Positions 1-8,780 of a DNA stretch of 64,000 nucleotides are shown piece by piece. Below the pieces are notes generated by a model. It worked only from the letters and a program-made list of their open reading frames with translations, did no database searches and was not told the DNA's origin. How positions within the stretch are numbered: the stretch's first letter is position 1; each line of letters opens with the position of its first letter. Origin of the DNA: Fischerella sp. CENA71 (lineage in GTDB: Bacteria; Cyanobacteriota; Cyanobacteriia; Cyanobacteriales; Nostocaceae); assembly GCA_024239075.1 (NCBI GenBank), contig JANBVI010000004.1, positions 1 to 64,000 of the forward strand, given 5' to 3'. The position numbers and the translations under genes were made by a program.

Positions 1-249
1 ATAGACAATTCTTCAATTCATACAAGTAATGCACTGCTCGATAAACAAGAAGAATGGAAAGACAAAGGGTTAACTCTTTTCTTCTTACCTACCTACTCTC
101 CGGAGTTAAACATCATTGAGATATTGTGGCGTTTTATTAAATATCAGTGGCTGCAAATCGATGCATACTCTAGTTGGGAGAGTTTAGTTGAAGCAGTGGA
201 AAATATCTTTCGGAACTTTGGGGATAAATATATAATTAATTTTGCATAA
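1..249 (+). CDS. IS630-family transposase, C-terminal part (5' end outside window)
   Basis: An open frame enters from the left edge and ends at TAA 247-249, giving 82 residues. It carries the C-terminal signature of IS630/Tc1-mariner-like DDE transposases, LPTYSPELNIIEILW, whose Glu next to Asn-x-Ile is the third acidic catalytic residue of the family. The segment after it (WESLVEAVENIFRNFG) also fits the usual C-terminus. Because the start lies outside the window I cannot tell whether the element is intact. No terminal inverted repeat was recognised just downstream. It flanks the Dnd island about 1.7 kb away. Confidence 0.85.
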   Translation: MDNSSIHTSNALLDKQEEWKDKGLTLFFLPTYSPELNIIEILWRFIKYQWLQIDAYSSWESLVEAVENIFRNFGDKYIINFA

Positions 250-853
250 CTACTTATCAACGATTTTCTAGGTTTTTCGAGACAAAATTTATTGGGCGAT
301 CGCTTATCAACCTGCATTGCGAATGTATCAACCTGCATTAACAATGCAGCTGTCTGTACAATTTATTTAAGAACATCTTCATAAAGTAAAGGCTAATTAC
401 CAATAGCAATTCGCTATTAGCAATTAGCCAGAAGCACCAGGAACGTTTAAACGAGGTAATTAGCAGCAAAAATCATCCTTTACACGCTCATACTGATATT
501 TACCTCTGACATGAGTAATAACTGTAAATGTCCTTGAGAGTGAGCGATCGCTACTACATTGCTTAAATCAAGTTTCGATAGCTTCATCTATATTTGCTCT
601 CCTATTGGCACAACAGTTTTTATTTATGGTAGATTTTTATGCACGATTGAATTTTCATAGTACAAAAATACTATAAAAATCATCACTAGTCAAGCCTTGC
701 TAAAAAATTGTAGAAACGCGTTGAATACGGGAATGTAGAGATGCGTCGGACACAAAGACACGGAGACGCAGGAATGCAGAGAGATGAGAATGGTAAGTAA
801 TACGAAGTTGCGCTTATACAGCCTACCCTCTCTTCCTTGTCTTCTTTGTCTCC
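250..853. other. Gene-free stretch after the transposase
   Basis: No convincing coding frame on either strand. The sequence is AT-rich, contains a short direct repeat (TATCAACCTGCATT at about 307 and 327) and, near 720-790, a degenerate GACACGGAGACGC-type short repeat. An inverted pair near 403-425 (AGCAATTCGCTATTAGCAAT) is the only other structure noticed. The right boundary of the IS630 element probably lies in the first part. Confidence 0.6.
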
Positions 854-1270
854 TTATTCCCCGTAAACAGTTACCATCACTTGACGCTGGCGAGGCTTGA
901 TGTCACATTCTAAGTGAAAAATTTGTTGCCAAGTACCTGCAACTAACCTGCGATCGCGAATTGGAACTGTGATTTCTGGACCCAACCATGTAGCTTGTAG
1001 GTGGGAGTGTCCGTTACCATCATGCCAGGTTTGCTCGTGTCCATATTCGCGGCTAGGTGGAATTAGTTTATTGAGAATATCTGGTAAATCTTGTTGGAGT
1101 CCTGGTTCAAATTCAATAGTGCCAATTGCTGCTGTACTACCAACATTAAATACATTGACCATCCCAACCCTAACACCAGATTTTTTCACAATCTGATTTA
1201 CTTGATCAGTAAGATCATGCATGTGACCATTACCTTTAGTAGAAATTGTGATTTGCTCTTGGTAAACCAT
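854..1270 (-). CDS. YjbQ/UPF0047 family protein
   Basis: A 138-residue protein of the YjbQ (UPF0047) family, small trimeric proteins; some members have weak thiamine-phosphate synthase activity but the physiological role is unsettled. Family landmarks are the central GSTAAIGTIEFEPG stretch and the C-terminal half with HDGNGHSHLQATWLGP, whose histidines form the conserved pocket, followed by GTWQQIFHLECD. The frame is open 19 codons further upstream, but ATG at 1270 (MVYQEQITIST) matches the usual family N-terminus, so I chose it. It stands alone between gene-poor flanks. Confidence 0.85.
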   Translation of the reverse strand: MVYQEQITISTKGNGHMHDLTDQVNQIVKKSGVRVGMVNVFNVGSTAAIGTIEFEPGLQQDLPDILNKLIPPSREYGHEQTWHDGNGHSHLQATWLGPEITVPIRDRRLVAGTWQQIFHLECDIKPRQRQVMVTVYGE

Positions 1271-1362
1271 TTTGATTTTTAAACAATAGTCTTTACTATT
1301 TTTCAGGCTACCTGCAAGCAAGAACAATTTTGCTATTTTGACTTTTAAATTATCACTTGCAT

Positions 1363-1698
1363 TTAAACCAAACGAAAGATAAAAGGGTAGCGGTAGGGTA
1401 TATTGGGTTCACTGAGAACTCGAATAATAGCAACAATTGGCATTATCAAACTAATAATCCATAAACCAATCAAAAATGGAATACCAATGAGAATAATCGA
1501 CAACAATCCAAAAATCACCGCATAAATATAAAGATTGATGTGAAAATTTAGGGATTCTTTAGCATTTTCCTTGACAACGGGATCATTGCTGACATACAAG
1601 ATTGCAATGGGTATGCCAATAGACACAATCAAAGAGCTAAAAAATATTGCTCCATGACTCAGTGCTGACAAAAGCTTGCGTCGGTCTAAGTCTTCCAT
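1363..1698 (-). CDS. DUF4870 small membrane protein
   Basis: A 111-residue integral membrane protein of the DUF4870 (Tic20-like) type. Family features: an N-terminal amphipathic start (RRKLLSALSHGAIFFSS), a first hydrophobic segment near residues 17-35, the conserved polar stretch VKENAKESLNFHIN near 43-56, and two more hydrophobic segments at about 58-75 and 78-95. The C-terminus (EPNIPYRYPFIFRLV) is also typical. The ATG at 1698 is the only sensible start. Function unknown; DUF4870 proteins are common single-gene membrane proteins in cyanobacteria and Firmicutes. Confidence 0.8.
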   Translation of the reverse strand: MEDLDRRKLLSALSHGAIFFSSLIVSIGIPIAILYVSNDPVVKENAKESLNFHINLYIYAVIFGLLSIILIGIPFLIGLWIISLIMPIVAIIRVLSEPNIPYRYPFIFRLV

Positions 1699-1989
1699 AA
1701 TACAGCCTCTGAGTTGGCGTAGTTCTGATTACTCTTCGATTCTAGTTGGTATCGCTATTATTCTGCCAGAATAGGTTTCTGTCTCATCTTAAATAAAGTT
1801 ACAAAATCAGCGATCGCAATTGTTGAGAAAAACACGAAGAAAGTGCGATCGCACCAATGAAGTACTTGTTCGTAGCAGTAATTAGCACAGAGAACGCAGA
1901 GAGAACAAAGTTAGCAAATACTTTACAGTTTATCGTTAGACATAGGTTTAAGCTTCGGTTAAAATTGCAACAATGTATACTTGAGAACA

Positions 1990-2463
1990 ATGGCGGAAAC
2001 AGGTAGAATCAGAGTGGCAAAAGACAAAGCTGAGTTGGTCAAGGCTTTAACATCAGCTGATGGTGGAACTGGGCCTTTTCAAACCTTTGCTGATGTAATA
2101 GTGTTTGCTGCTGCTTTAGGTGCAAAGCATAAAAAGCGAGTCCCTTTAGGAGAAATCTCTAAAAGAGAACCATCACCAATCAGGCTAGAATACTTTGCAT
2201 CTGTAGGTAATGATTGGGTAATCAAACTCCTGGGAATTACCGAAACTCAAGATATCAAAATCCTCTCATTAGGCGAGGAAGAACATGAAGCGAACCGCAA
2301 CCATATTTTTGAAGAGTATGCTAATGGTGGATTAGAAATTTTACAAGGTGAATTGCGAGGAGCAGTAGACTATACAGAACGAATTTTGTTAATTCTGACT
2401 CATATAAGAACTAATAAAGATAAAGAAGCAGAGGAATTTGATTTAAGTAAATTCCTAAATTAA
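1990..2463 (+). CDS. DNA phosphorothioation-associated protein 4
   Basis: A 157-residue soluble protein resembling the family annotated as Dnd system-associated protein 4, found next to dnd genes in many bacteria. The N-terminal part has RVAKDKAELVKAL then FADVIVFAAALGAKHKKRVPL; the C-terminal part is acidic and helical and ends in FDLSKFLN. No catalytic motif is visible and its biochemical role is unknown. A TTG lies three codons upstream, but ATG at 1990 is the natural start. The gene converges on dndB across an 88-bp gap, which supports membership in the Dnd island. The family name is from recognition of the protein and context, not from a search. Confidence 0.75.
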   Translation: MAETGRIRVAKDKAELVKALTSADGGTGPFQTFADVIVFAAALGAKHKKRVPLGEISKREPSPIRLEYFASVGNDWVIKLLGITETQDIKILSLGEEEHEANRNHIFEEYANGGLEILQGELRGAVDYTERILLILTHIRTNKDKEAEEFDLSKFLN

Positions 2464-2551
2464 ACCGCCTCTACCTTGAAAAGTGTATTTTTTTAATCAG
2501 GGAAAAGTTCAAAACTAAAACTACAACCGATTAACTAATCAATTACAGGAA

Positions 2552-4150
2552 TTACAAAAGTGTAGGAAGTCCTACCTGCTTTGGTTCAACAAACTTGCCA
2601 TCAAAACCCATAGTTTTATTCTCAATTGTTCTAGCATCAGCCAAAGCTTTGCGAAGTTCAGCACGTTCCATCTGATCCTGAACACCACCCAGAATATAAA
2701 TTAGTAACTTCGCCGCGAGATCCCTTCCAGCAACTTGGACACGCTTTTTATTTGGATCATACAAAACGCCATACCAAAGAGATTGGGGAAACTCCATTCC
2801 ACTAAAACCACCCTGCTGATCAAATTTTCGCAGCTTCTTAACAAGCTCCTCTAATCTGAAACCTTTGCGGAAAACCAAGATACCCAAAGCTTGTGCAACA
2901 GCTACTTGAGCAACAGGACGGAAAAGCATATTTCCTTCACCTCCGTCTTTTTCAAAGCTGAATTTTCGCAGAGCCGGTGTCTCCTCATCTTCTAAAAGCT
3001 TATAACTCGGAAGACTTGCCAAACCATCAAAAAGCTTGTGAAATTCTTGTATTCCCTCCTCAAGTTCCTGATTCTCTGGACGGTTGGGAATTAGACCTTT
3101 ATCCAAAGGTTTCCAATGAGGAAATTTTTGCCCTAAATATCGCTCAGACATATCTGTAAGAGCTTGTAGCGTTGTCAAAACTGTTGATTTGGCTGCAACT
3201 GTTGCACTATTCCAATTAACACGAGGTTTTCTACCTTCACGCTGTTCCAAAAGTGGATGTACCACAGCGATTTTTCTTGCAACAATCGAAAAACCATCAT
3301 CTTCATTTAACTGTGCTAACTGACCTTTTGTTAAAGGTGCAGCCATTAAATTTACATGCACAAATATCGATCGCACCCGTCGTCTTGCTTGTTCACGAGT
3401 TTCGCCTTTCTCAACTGCACAAATGAATTCAATCCCTATTTTTTCTTTGGGTAAGGTTTGCAGATAAGCTGGCTGAAGGTGATATTGCTCAATTAAATCA
3501 TCAACTGTAATAAAAGTGTCATCTGGGGTTTTTTCCTTCTTATAACGCTGGAGTTTGCCAGTTTTTAGTAACTCCATCAACCCCTGTACCCCCATGAGTC
3601 GGTGTTGACCATCTAATGCGTAAATAGTTACATCCTCTTCTGAAACATTAAGTAAACCAACTTTTCCTTCTTTGTCTAAAGCCGTAAAATCTGTAGTAGA
3701 TTGTTTAGCCCGTCCTTGACTATCCCACTCAGCAGCTTTCGGGTCATCAACCCACGCTTGGTTAATCACTACCAATACAGGTGGAAACTTATGGTTTTTT
3801 CGACCTGCTAAATATTGTGTTAGGGGTAATTGACGTGACCAATCCAAAGGACGTTGTTGAATCTCATCAATACTTTCTGCATCAATCTCAATATTATCTG
3901 TCTGAGGATTATATTTTTGCTGAAGCAAAGGTAAAGCAGACGCAAAGCGAACCCGACCTGCAAACCATTCCAAGGTAACAGAACTGATATAAGCTTCAGT
4001 ACCACCCATCTCAGTTTTCTGAACCAGAATCTGGTTTTTTTGGTTCATAAACTTTTCTAGCAAAATAGCTAGTACCTGTTTATCTTTGTTGTCCCGTTCT
4101 AAATACTCACTTGCAATGTCAGCAGTTGGGTTATTTGCGCTTGGATTCAT
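2552..4150 (-). CDS. dndB: DndB, DGQHR-domain regulator of DNA phosphorothioation
   Basis: A 532-residue protein with the diagnostic DGQHR motif (YALDGQHRLMGVQG) at about residue 178, placing it in the DndB/DGQHR family. In characterised Dnd systems DndB is not needed for the modification chemistry; it represses the dnd operon and limits how many sites are modified. Further family-like stretches are FVHVNLMAAPLTKGQLAQLNEDDGF near 265-290 and FDQQGGFSGMEFPQSLWYG near 445. It is longer than the roughly 360-residue enterobacterial DndB, as is common for this subfamily. It is transcribed divergently from dndC with a 207-bp promoter region between them holding a perfect palindrome. Confidence 0.88.
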   Translation of the reverse strand: MNPSANNPTADIASEYLERDNKDKQVLAILLEKFMNQKNQILVQKTEMGGTEAYISSVTLEWFAGRVRFASALPLLQQKYNPQTDNIEIDAESIDEIQQRPLDWSRQLPLTQYLAGRKNHKFPPVLVVINQAWVDDPKAAEWDSQGRAKQSTTDFTALDKEGKVGLLNVSEEDVTIYALDGQHRLMGVQGLMELLKTGKLQRYKKEKTPDDTFITVDDLIEQYHLQPAYLQTLPKEKIGIEFICAVEKGETREQARRRVRSIFVHVNLMAAPLTKGQLAQLNEDDGFSIVARKIAVVHPLLEQREGRKPRVNWNSATVAAKSTVLTTLQALTDMSERYLGQKFPHWKPLDKGLIPNRPENQELEEGIQEFHKLFDGLASLPSYKLLEDEETPALRKFSFEKDGGEGNMLFRPVAQVAVAQALGILVFRKGFRLEELVKKLRKFDQQGGFSGMEFPQSLWYGVLYDPNKKRVQVAGRDLAAKLLIYILGGVQDQMERAELRKALADARTIENKTMGFDGKFVEPKQVGLPTLL

Positions 4151-4357
4151 GTTAATTTTTAAAAATCTAAAACTGTGATCAAAATATTGTTCTACAAAAA
4201 TTGATTTTACTGATAAAGTTTTTAAAAAGTTAAATATTTAGAATATTAGGGTTAAGTTTACAGTACACATAGGAAGGGTGAGTAAAATATTGCACGATTT
4301 CCCCAAGCTTGGGGAAATCGAGCGATCTATCACCTGTGATTCCAGAGGAAGGGAGAA
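4151..4357. promoter_or_regulatory. Divergent dndB/dndC promoter region
   Basis: The 207 bp between the two divergent starts must hold promoters for both dndB (leftward) and dndC (rightward). It is very AT-rich on the dndB side. The dndC-proximal part has the 26-bp palindrome at 4295-4320, a second small dyad ATCAC-CT-GTGAT at 4329-4340, and a purine-rich ribosome binding site (AGAGGAAGGGAG) just before ATG 4358. No promoter hexamers stand out clearly enough to assign. Confidence 0.6.
4295..4320. promoter_or_regulatory. Perfect 26-bp palindrome upstream of dndC (candidate operator)
   Basis: The half-site CGATTTCCCCAAG is followed at once by its exact reverse complement, with no spacer. No T-run follows on the plus strand and it lies only 37 bp before the dndC start, so it is a poor terminator. 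An operator for DndB or another dimeric regulator, or a 5'-UTR hairpin in the dndC mRNA, fits better. The role is inferred; the symmetry is read directly. Confidence 0.7.
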
Positions 4358-6022
4358 ATGGTCATCGCACAACAGCCAGAAAATAAAAGTCAGCAACCGC
4401 GTACTGTAGCAGAGTTAGTAGAAGAGATCCAACTTTTGACTACAGAAATACAAGATTTGTATTGTTTGGACGAAATACCTTGGGTTGTGGGTTATTCGGG
4501 GGGAAAAGATAGTTCGTGTGTATTACAACTGGTATGGAATGCGATCGCACAACTTCCACCCGAAAAGCGAACTAAAACTATTCATGTAATTACAACAGAT
4601 ACATTAGTAGAAAATCCCTACGTCTCTGTTTGGGTACGCAACTCTCTCAAGCAAATGAAATTGGCTGCTCAACAGCAAAAGCTACCATTTGAACCCCATT
4701 TACTACAACCAGAACCCAAAGAAACATTTTGGGTGGGTTTAATCGGTAAAGGTTATCCAGCACCAAAACCAAAATTTAGATGGTGTACAGAACGTCTGAA
4801 AATAAATCCATCTAACCGCTTTATTCGTAATGTTATTCGTAGTTGTGGAGAAGCTATTCTTGTTTTAGGTACTCGCAAAGCCGAAAGCACAAAACGTGCT
4901 TATAGAATGAAACAGTGGGAAAGCAAACGGGTACGCGATCGCCTCAGTCCTAACATGAATTTGCCAAATTCTCTAGTTTACAGTCCTGTAGAAGATTGGC
5001 GAAATGATGAGGTTTGGCTTTATCTCATGCAATGGGAAAATCCTTGGGGATATAGCAACAAGGATTTATTCTCGATGTACAGAGGTGCTAGCGCTGATAA
5101 TGAATGTCCTTTAGTTGTTGATACATCTACTCCTAGTTGTGGTAGCTCTCGTTTTGGTTGCTGGGTCTGTACGCTAGTAAGTGAAGATAAATCACTAACT
5201 GCAATGATTCAAAATGACGAAGAAAAAGAATGGTTACAACCGCTTCTTGATTTTCGTCAAGAATTAGATGCACCAATAAACCGCGAAAGACGAGATTTTC
5301 GGCGTAGAAATGGTGATGTCCAACTTTATGAACGTAACCTCAATGAAGAAATTTCAGTAGAGCCTATTCCTGGACCATACATTAAAGAAGCGCGAGAATA
5401 TTGGCTCAGAAAACTTCTAACTATTCAACAACAACTGCGGCGCACAGCACCAGAAAATATGCGCGACATCACATTAATAACCTCAGAAGAAATGAGCGAA
5501 ATTCGCCGCATTTGGTTAGAAGAAAGACACGAATTCGATGATAGTTTACCCCGCATATACAAAGAAGTGACTGGTGAAGAATTCCAAGATCCGCGCCCTG
5601 GTGCTGACTATAGTCTTTTAGGTAGCGATGAATGGGCTGTATTAGAAGAAATCTGTGCAGATGACGCTATGCACCTTGAACTAATGGCGAAATTATTAGA
5701 TACAGAACGCCAATTTCGTAAGAGAGCGCGTCGCGTGGGAATATATGATGCGCTAGAAAAATGTTTTGAAACTAGTTCCCGTTCTCGCGAAGAAGCAATT
5801 GATATTGCTCACATGAAAAGAGATTTGAAAACAGCAATTACTCAAGGCGATGTCGAAAAAGTCAAGCAGTTAACTTTAGGAGATGTTACTACAACTCATG
5901 AAATTACAAATGTAACAGATGAGTTAATTGAAAATCCTACAGAGAACCCATCAACTACAAAATCAGTAGCTAAATCGAAAACTTGGGCGAATATGAAATT
6001 TCAAAAAAAGGACAGTGAATAG
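4358..6022 (+). CDS. dndC: DndC, PAPS-reductase-like phosphorothioation enzyme
   Basis: A 554-residue protein with the PP-loop ATP pyrophosphatase motif SGGKDS at residues 47-52. DndC is the iron-sulfur ATPase that activates the DNA backbone for sulfur insertion; it works with DndD and DndE and receives sulfur from a cysteine desulfurase. Candidate [4Fe-4S] ligands are visible: the Cys of RWCTERLK near 147, that of ECPLVVD near 249, and the cluster SCGSSRFGCWVC near 261-272. The C-terminal 60 residues are low-complexity, Thr/Lys-rich. ATG 4358 is preceded by a strong purine-rich ribosome binding site. Length is slightly above the usual 500-550. Confidence 0.93.
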   Translation: MVIAQQPENKSQQPRTVAELVEEIQLLTTEIQDLYCLDEIPWVVGYSGGKDSSCVLQLVWNAIAQLPPEKRTKTIHVITTDTLVENPYVSVWVRNSLKQMKLAAQQQKLPFEPHLLQPEPKETFWVGLIGKGYPAPKPKFRWCTERLKINPSNRFIRNVIRSCGEAILVLGTRKAESTKRAYRMKQWESKRVRDRLSPNMNLPNSLVYSPVEDWRNDEVWLYLMQWENPWGYSNKDLFSMYRGASADNECPLVVDTSTPSCGSSRFGCWVCTLVSEDKSLTAMIQNDEEKEWLQPLLDFRQELDAPINRERRDFRRRNGDVQLYERNLNEEISVEPIPGPYIKEAREYWLRKLLTIQQQLRRTAPENMRDITLITSEEMSEIRRIWLEERHEFDDSLPRIYKEVTGEEFQDPRPGADYSLLGSDEWAVLEEICADDAMHLELMAKLLDTERQFRKRARRVGIYDALEKCFETSSRSREEAIDIAHMKRDLKTAITQGDVEKVKQLTLGDVTTTHEITNVTDELIENPTENPSTTKSVAKSKTWANMKFQKKDSE

Positions 6023-6084
6023 TGAACAGTTATCAGTTATCAATTAAATTTATGGGTAAAATGAAGTGTTTATAACATAACACC

Positions 6085-6119
6085 TAGATCCCCGACTTCT
6101 CAAAGAAGTCGGGGATCTA
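6085..6119. repeat. 16-bp stem hairpin between dndC and dndD
   Basis: The arms TAGATCCCCGACTTCT and AGAAGTCGGGGATCTA are perfectly complementary around a 3-nt CAA loop. It lies in the 279-bp dndC-dndD gap. A diverged relative with CCCCAACTT arms occurs at 25214-25238. Only mixed A/T sequence follows rather than a U-run, so it may be a dispersed palindromic repeat, an mRNA processing hairpin or a weak terminator dividing the dnd transcript. The preceding bases (about 6024-6042) are AGTTATC-type STRR. Confidence 0.75.
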
Positions 6120-6301
6120 TCTAGTCGTAAAGATTTTATATTTTCTCATCCTCAAAATCATTTCCTCTTTGAAAAGTTATGATTTCATCCTTGAAGCTTT
6201 CTTTCATCAAGCATCATTCTATGCAGATTCATAGAGAATCGGTATAATATCAAACTTGCAACCTTGCCTATTTGTATGAAAATTAAATATCAAACATTAC
6301 T

Positions 6302-8284
6302 ATGATTTTTCTTGAACTGATTCTGCAAAACTTTGGTCCCTATAATGGACGTCAAGTAATCAATCTGAATCCAAAAAGCCATGATTATACTCGCCCAATT
6401 ATACTTTTAGGCGGGATGAATGGTGGAGGAAAAACCACACTCATGGATGCAATTCGCCTTGCACTTTATGGACATCGCGCTCAATGTTCTACTCGTGGAA
6501 ATTTAAGTTATAGTGATTTTCTGACTCAATGTATTAATAGTAAAACAAAACCAAATGAGAAAACCCGTGTTGAGTTAGTCTTTGAACATATTGCAAATGA
6601 CAAACCCATCAAATATAGAATTGTCAGAACTTGGGAGAAAAATCCTAAAGATGGTAAAGACCATTTAGGAATTTTGGGTGATGATGATACCTGGCCTGTT
6701 GAGGCTTTAGTTAATACTTGGGATGATTATATTGAAAATTTGCTACCTTTAGGAATTTCTAACTTATTTTTATTTGATGGCGAACAGGTAAAAGAACTAG
6801 CAGAACAGGAAGTACCGCCACCAATGGTCGTGGATGCAATTCGCGCTCTTTTAGGACTAGAATTGGCAGAAAAATTAGCAGTAGATATAGAAATTTTAGT
6901 CAATCGCAAACGCAAGGAAATAGCCGAAAAACAAGACTTAGATAACTTAGAAGAAATTGAACAAAATCTCAAGCAGCTACAGGAAGAATTTCATCATCAA
7001 CAGCAAAATTTAACTTCCCTACAAGCAGAATTAAAGTTATCGGAACAAGAAGAACAAGAGGCTGTTGATAAATTCCTTTCGGAAGGTGGGAAAATAGCCG
7101 CAGAACGTAGTCATTTGGAACAACAAAAACAAGAAGTAACTACCGCAGCAGAAGCAATTCGTCAGATAATGTGTGAATCTGCGGCTGATGTTTTACCCTT
7201 AGCATTAATTCAACCATTACTTACCCAAGTCCAAGCACAAGGAGAAACAGAATTTCGCACCCGACAAGTGCAAATAGCACAGGATATAATACTTGAAAGA
7301 GATCAACGTTTGATTAATTTAATTAGTAAATTAGAAATCGAAAATCAAAAACTTGAAAAAATCAAATTCTTTTTGGAAGAAGACGAAAAGACGCGAAATG
7401 CTAATTTACAAAAAGAACTACCTTGGTTGTTAGCAGATGATGAAGCTTTAAGTCAACTAGGTAATGTAATTTATTATTTACAAAATGCTAAAAACTCTGC
7501 CAAACAGCAATTATCAAATTTGAAAAACAAAGAAGAAGAAATAATTAATATTGAGAGACAAATGCAAACAGCAGCATCTCCAGAAGAGTATGAACAACTC
7601 CGTGATGTGGTGCGAAAAGCACAACAAAAAGTTGCTGAAGTTAAAGCTAGCTGCGAAACTGCACGCCGTTACTTAGTTGAATTAGAAACAACTATTGAAA
7701 AGTCTAAAAAAGATTTAAAAGAATATACCGAACAAACGATTGATCGGAAGAATAGAGAGCATATTATTACGGCTTCAGCCAGAGTTCAAGAAACCCTCAA
7801 ACTGTTTCGTGAACGCTTGACTTTGAGAAAATTAAATAAATTAGAAAATGAAGTTACCGAATGCTTTCGCTATCTGTTGCACAAATCAGACTTAGTGCAT
7901 CGCATTGTCATTGATACCAATACTTTTAGCCTATCTCTGTTTGATTTGCACTCGCAACCAGTACCCAAACATCGCCTTTCGGCTGGGGAAAAACAACTTT
8001 TAGCGATCGCCTTCCTCTGGGGATTAGCACGAGTCTCCGGGCTGCGCTTGCCAGTAGCAATTGATACACCACTCGGAAGATTAGATTCATCGCACCGTAC
8101 TAACTTAGTCGAACGTTACTTTCCGTCGGCTTCTCATCAAGTAATTTTACTTTCCACCGATACCGAAATCGGAGAAAAAGAAGTTAAAACTTTGCGCGAA
8201 AACGAAGCGATCGCCCGCGAATATCTCCTCAAATATGACTCATCCACCCGCCAAACAACCATACAACCAGGTTATTTTTGGTAA
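6302..8284 (+). CDS. dndD: DndD, SMC/Rad50-like ATPase of DNA phosphorothioation
   Basis: A 660-residue SMC/Rad50-type ATPase. The N-terminal head has a Walker A motif GGMNGGGKTT at about residues 37-46, and DNFLFDGEQ-like sequence (LFLFDGEQVKELAEQ) near 158. The middle, about 200-500, is a Glu/Gln/Lys-rich coiled coil. The C-terminal head has the ABC signature LSAGEKQLLAIAFLWGLA near 560 and the Walker B/D-loop AIDTPLGRLDSSHR near 590. In the known system DndD hydrolyses ATP and is thought to nick or open DNA for sulfur incorporation with DndC and DndE. The ATG at 6302 begins the canonical MIFLELILQNFGPY. Length matches the family. Confidence 0.93.
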   Translation: MIFLELILQNFGPYNGRQVINLNPKSHDYTRPIILLGGMNGGGKTTLMDAIRLALYGHRAQCSTRGNLSYSDFLTQCINSKTKPNEKTRVELVFEHIANDKPIKYRIVRTWEKNPKDGKDHLGILGDDDTWPVEALVNTWDDYIENLLPLGISNLFLFDGEQVKELAEQEVPPPMVVDAIRALLGLELAEKLAVDIEILVNRKRKEIAEKQDLDNLEEIEQNLKQLQEEFHHQQQNLTSLQAELKLSEQEEQEAVDKFLSEGGKIAAERSHLEQQKQEVTTAAEAIRQIMCESAADVLPLALIQPLLTQVQAQGETEFRTRQVQIAQDIILERDQRLINLISKLEIENQKLEKIKFFLEEDEKTRNANLQKELPWLLADDEALSQLGNVIYYLQNAKNSAKQQLSNLKNKEEEIINIERQMQTAASPEEYEQLRDVVRKAQQKVAEVKASCETARRYLVELETTIEKSKKDLKEYTEQTIDRKNREHIITASARVQETLKLFRERLTLRKLNKLENEVTECFRYLLHKSDLVHRIVIDTNTFSLSLFDLHSQPVPKHRLSAGEKQLLAIAFLWGLARVSGLRLPVAIDTPLGRLDSSHRTNLVERYFPSASHQVILLSTDTEIGEKEVKTLRENEAIAREYLLKYDSSTRQTTIQPGYFW

Positions 8285-8328
8285 TCTTAACCAAGACACC
8301 AAGTTACTAAGAAAAATTATCAAAATAT

Positions 8329-8715
8329 ATGGAAACTCCTATCGAACGCATCAAATTATCTCAAACAGCCAAAGAACAACTGACTAAACTCAAACGCAAT
8401 ACCAAAATCGATCAATGGAATATTCTGTGTCGTTGGGCTTTTTGTCGTTCGCTTGCGGAACCCACTGCACCTTCCCCAGTCCCAATTCCCCAAGATAGTA
8501 ACGTCGAAATGACTTGGCGCGTCTTTGGGGGTGAAATGTCTGATATTCTGCTACTGGCATTAAAACAACGCTGTTATAACGATGGTTACGGTACAGACAA
8601 AGAAACCCTAGTTACCCAATTTCGCCTGCATTTACATCGTGGAATTGGATATTTAGCTGGTGATCCAAATATCAAGAAAATTGAAGATTTGATTGAATTA
8701 GCAACCAAGAATTGA
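8329..8715 (+). CDS. dndE: DndE, DNA-binding component of phosphorothioation complex
   Basis: A 128-residue basic protein beginning METPIERIKLSQTAKEQL, the usual DndE N-terminus, with NILCRWAFCRSLAEP near 32-46 and FRLHLHRGIGYL near 103-114. DndE is the small subunit that forms oligomers, binds nicked DNA and bridges DndC and DndD. It starts 44 bp after dndD in the same direction and ends 65 bp before the best start of the methyltransferase gene, consistent with one transcript. The family is variable in sequence, but length, position and motifs agree. Confidence 0.9.
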   Translation: METPIERIKLSQTAKEQLTKLKRNTKIDQWNILCRWAFCRSLAEPTAPSPVPIPQDSNVEMTWRVFGGEMSDILLLALKQRCYNDGYGTDKETLVTQFRLHLHRGIGYLAGDPNIKKIEDLIELATKN

Positions 8716-8780
8716 AATTATGGTTAGTGATTAATACAAACACTACTAACTACCAACTACTAACAAATTTAATTGCTCTT

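Noticed and set aside
1799-1990. Minus-strand frame of 63 residues upstream of Dnd-associated protein 4
   Set aside because: No recognisable domain, no ribosome binding site, Cys/Phe-rich composition typical of a chance frame in AT-rich DNA.
4295-4320. Rho-independent terminator for dndB or an upstream transcript
   Set aside because: No T-run on either side, and it lies between two divergent starts.
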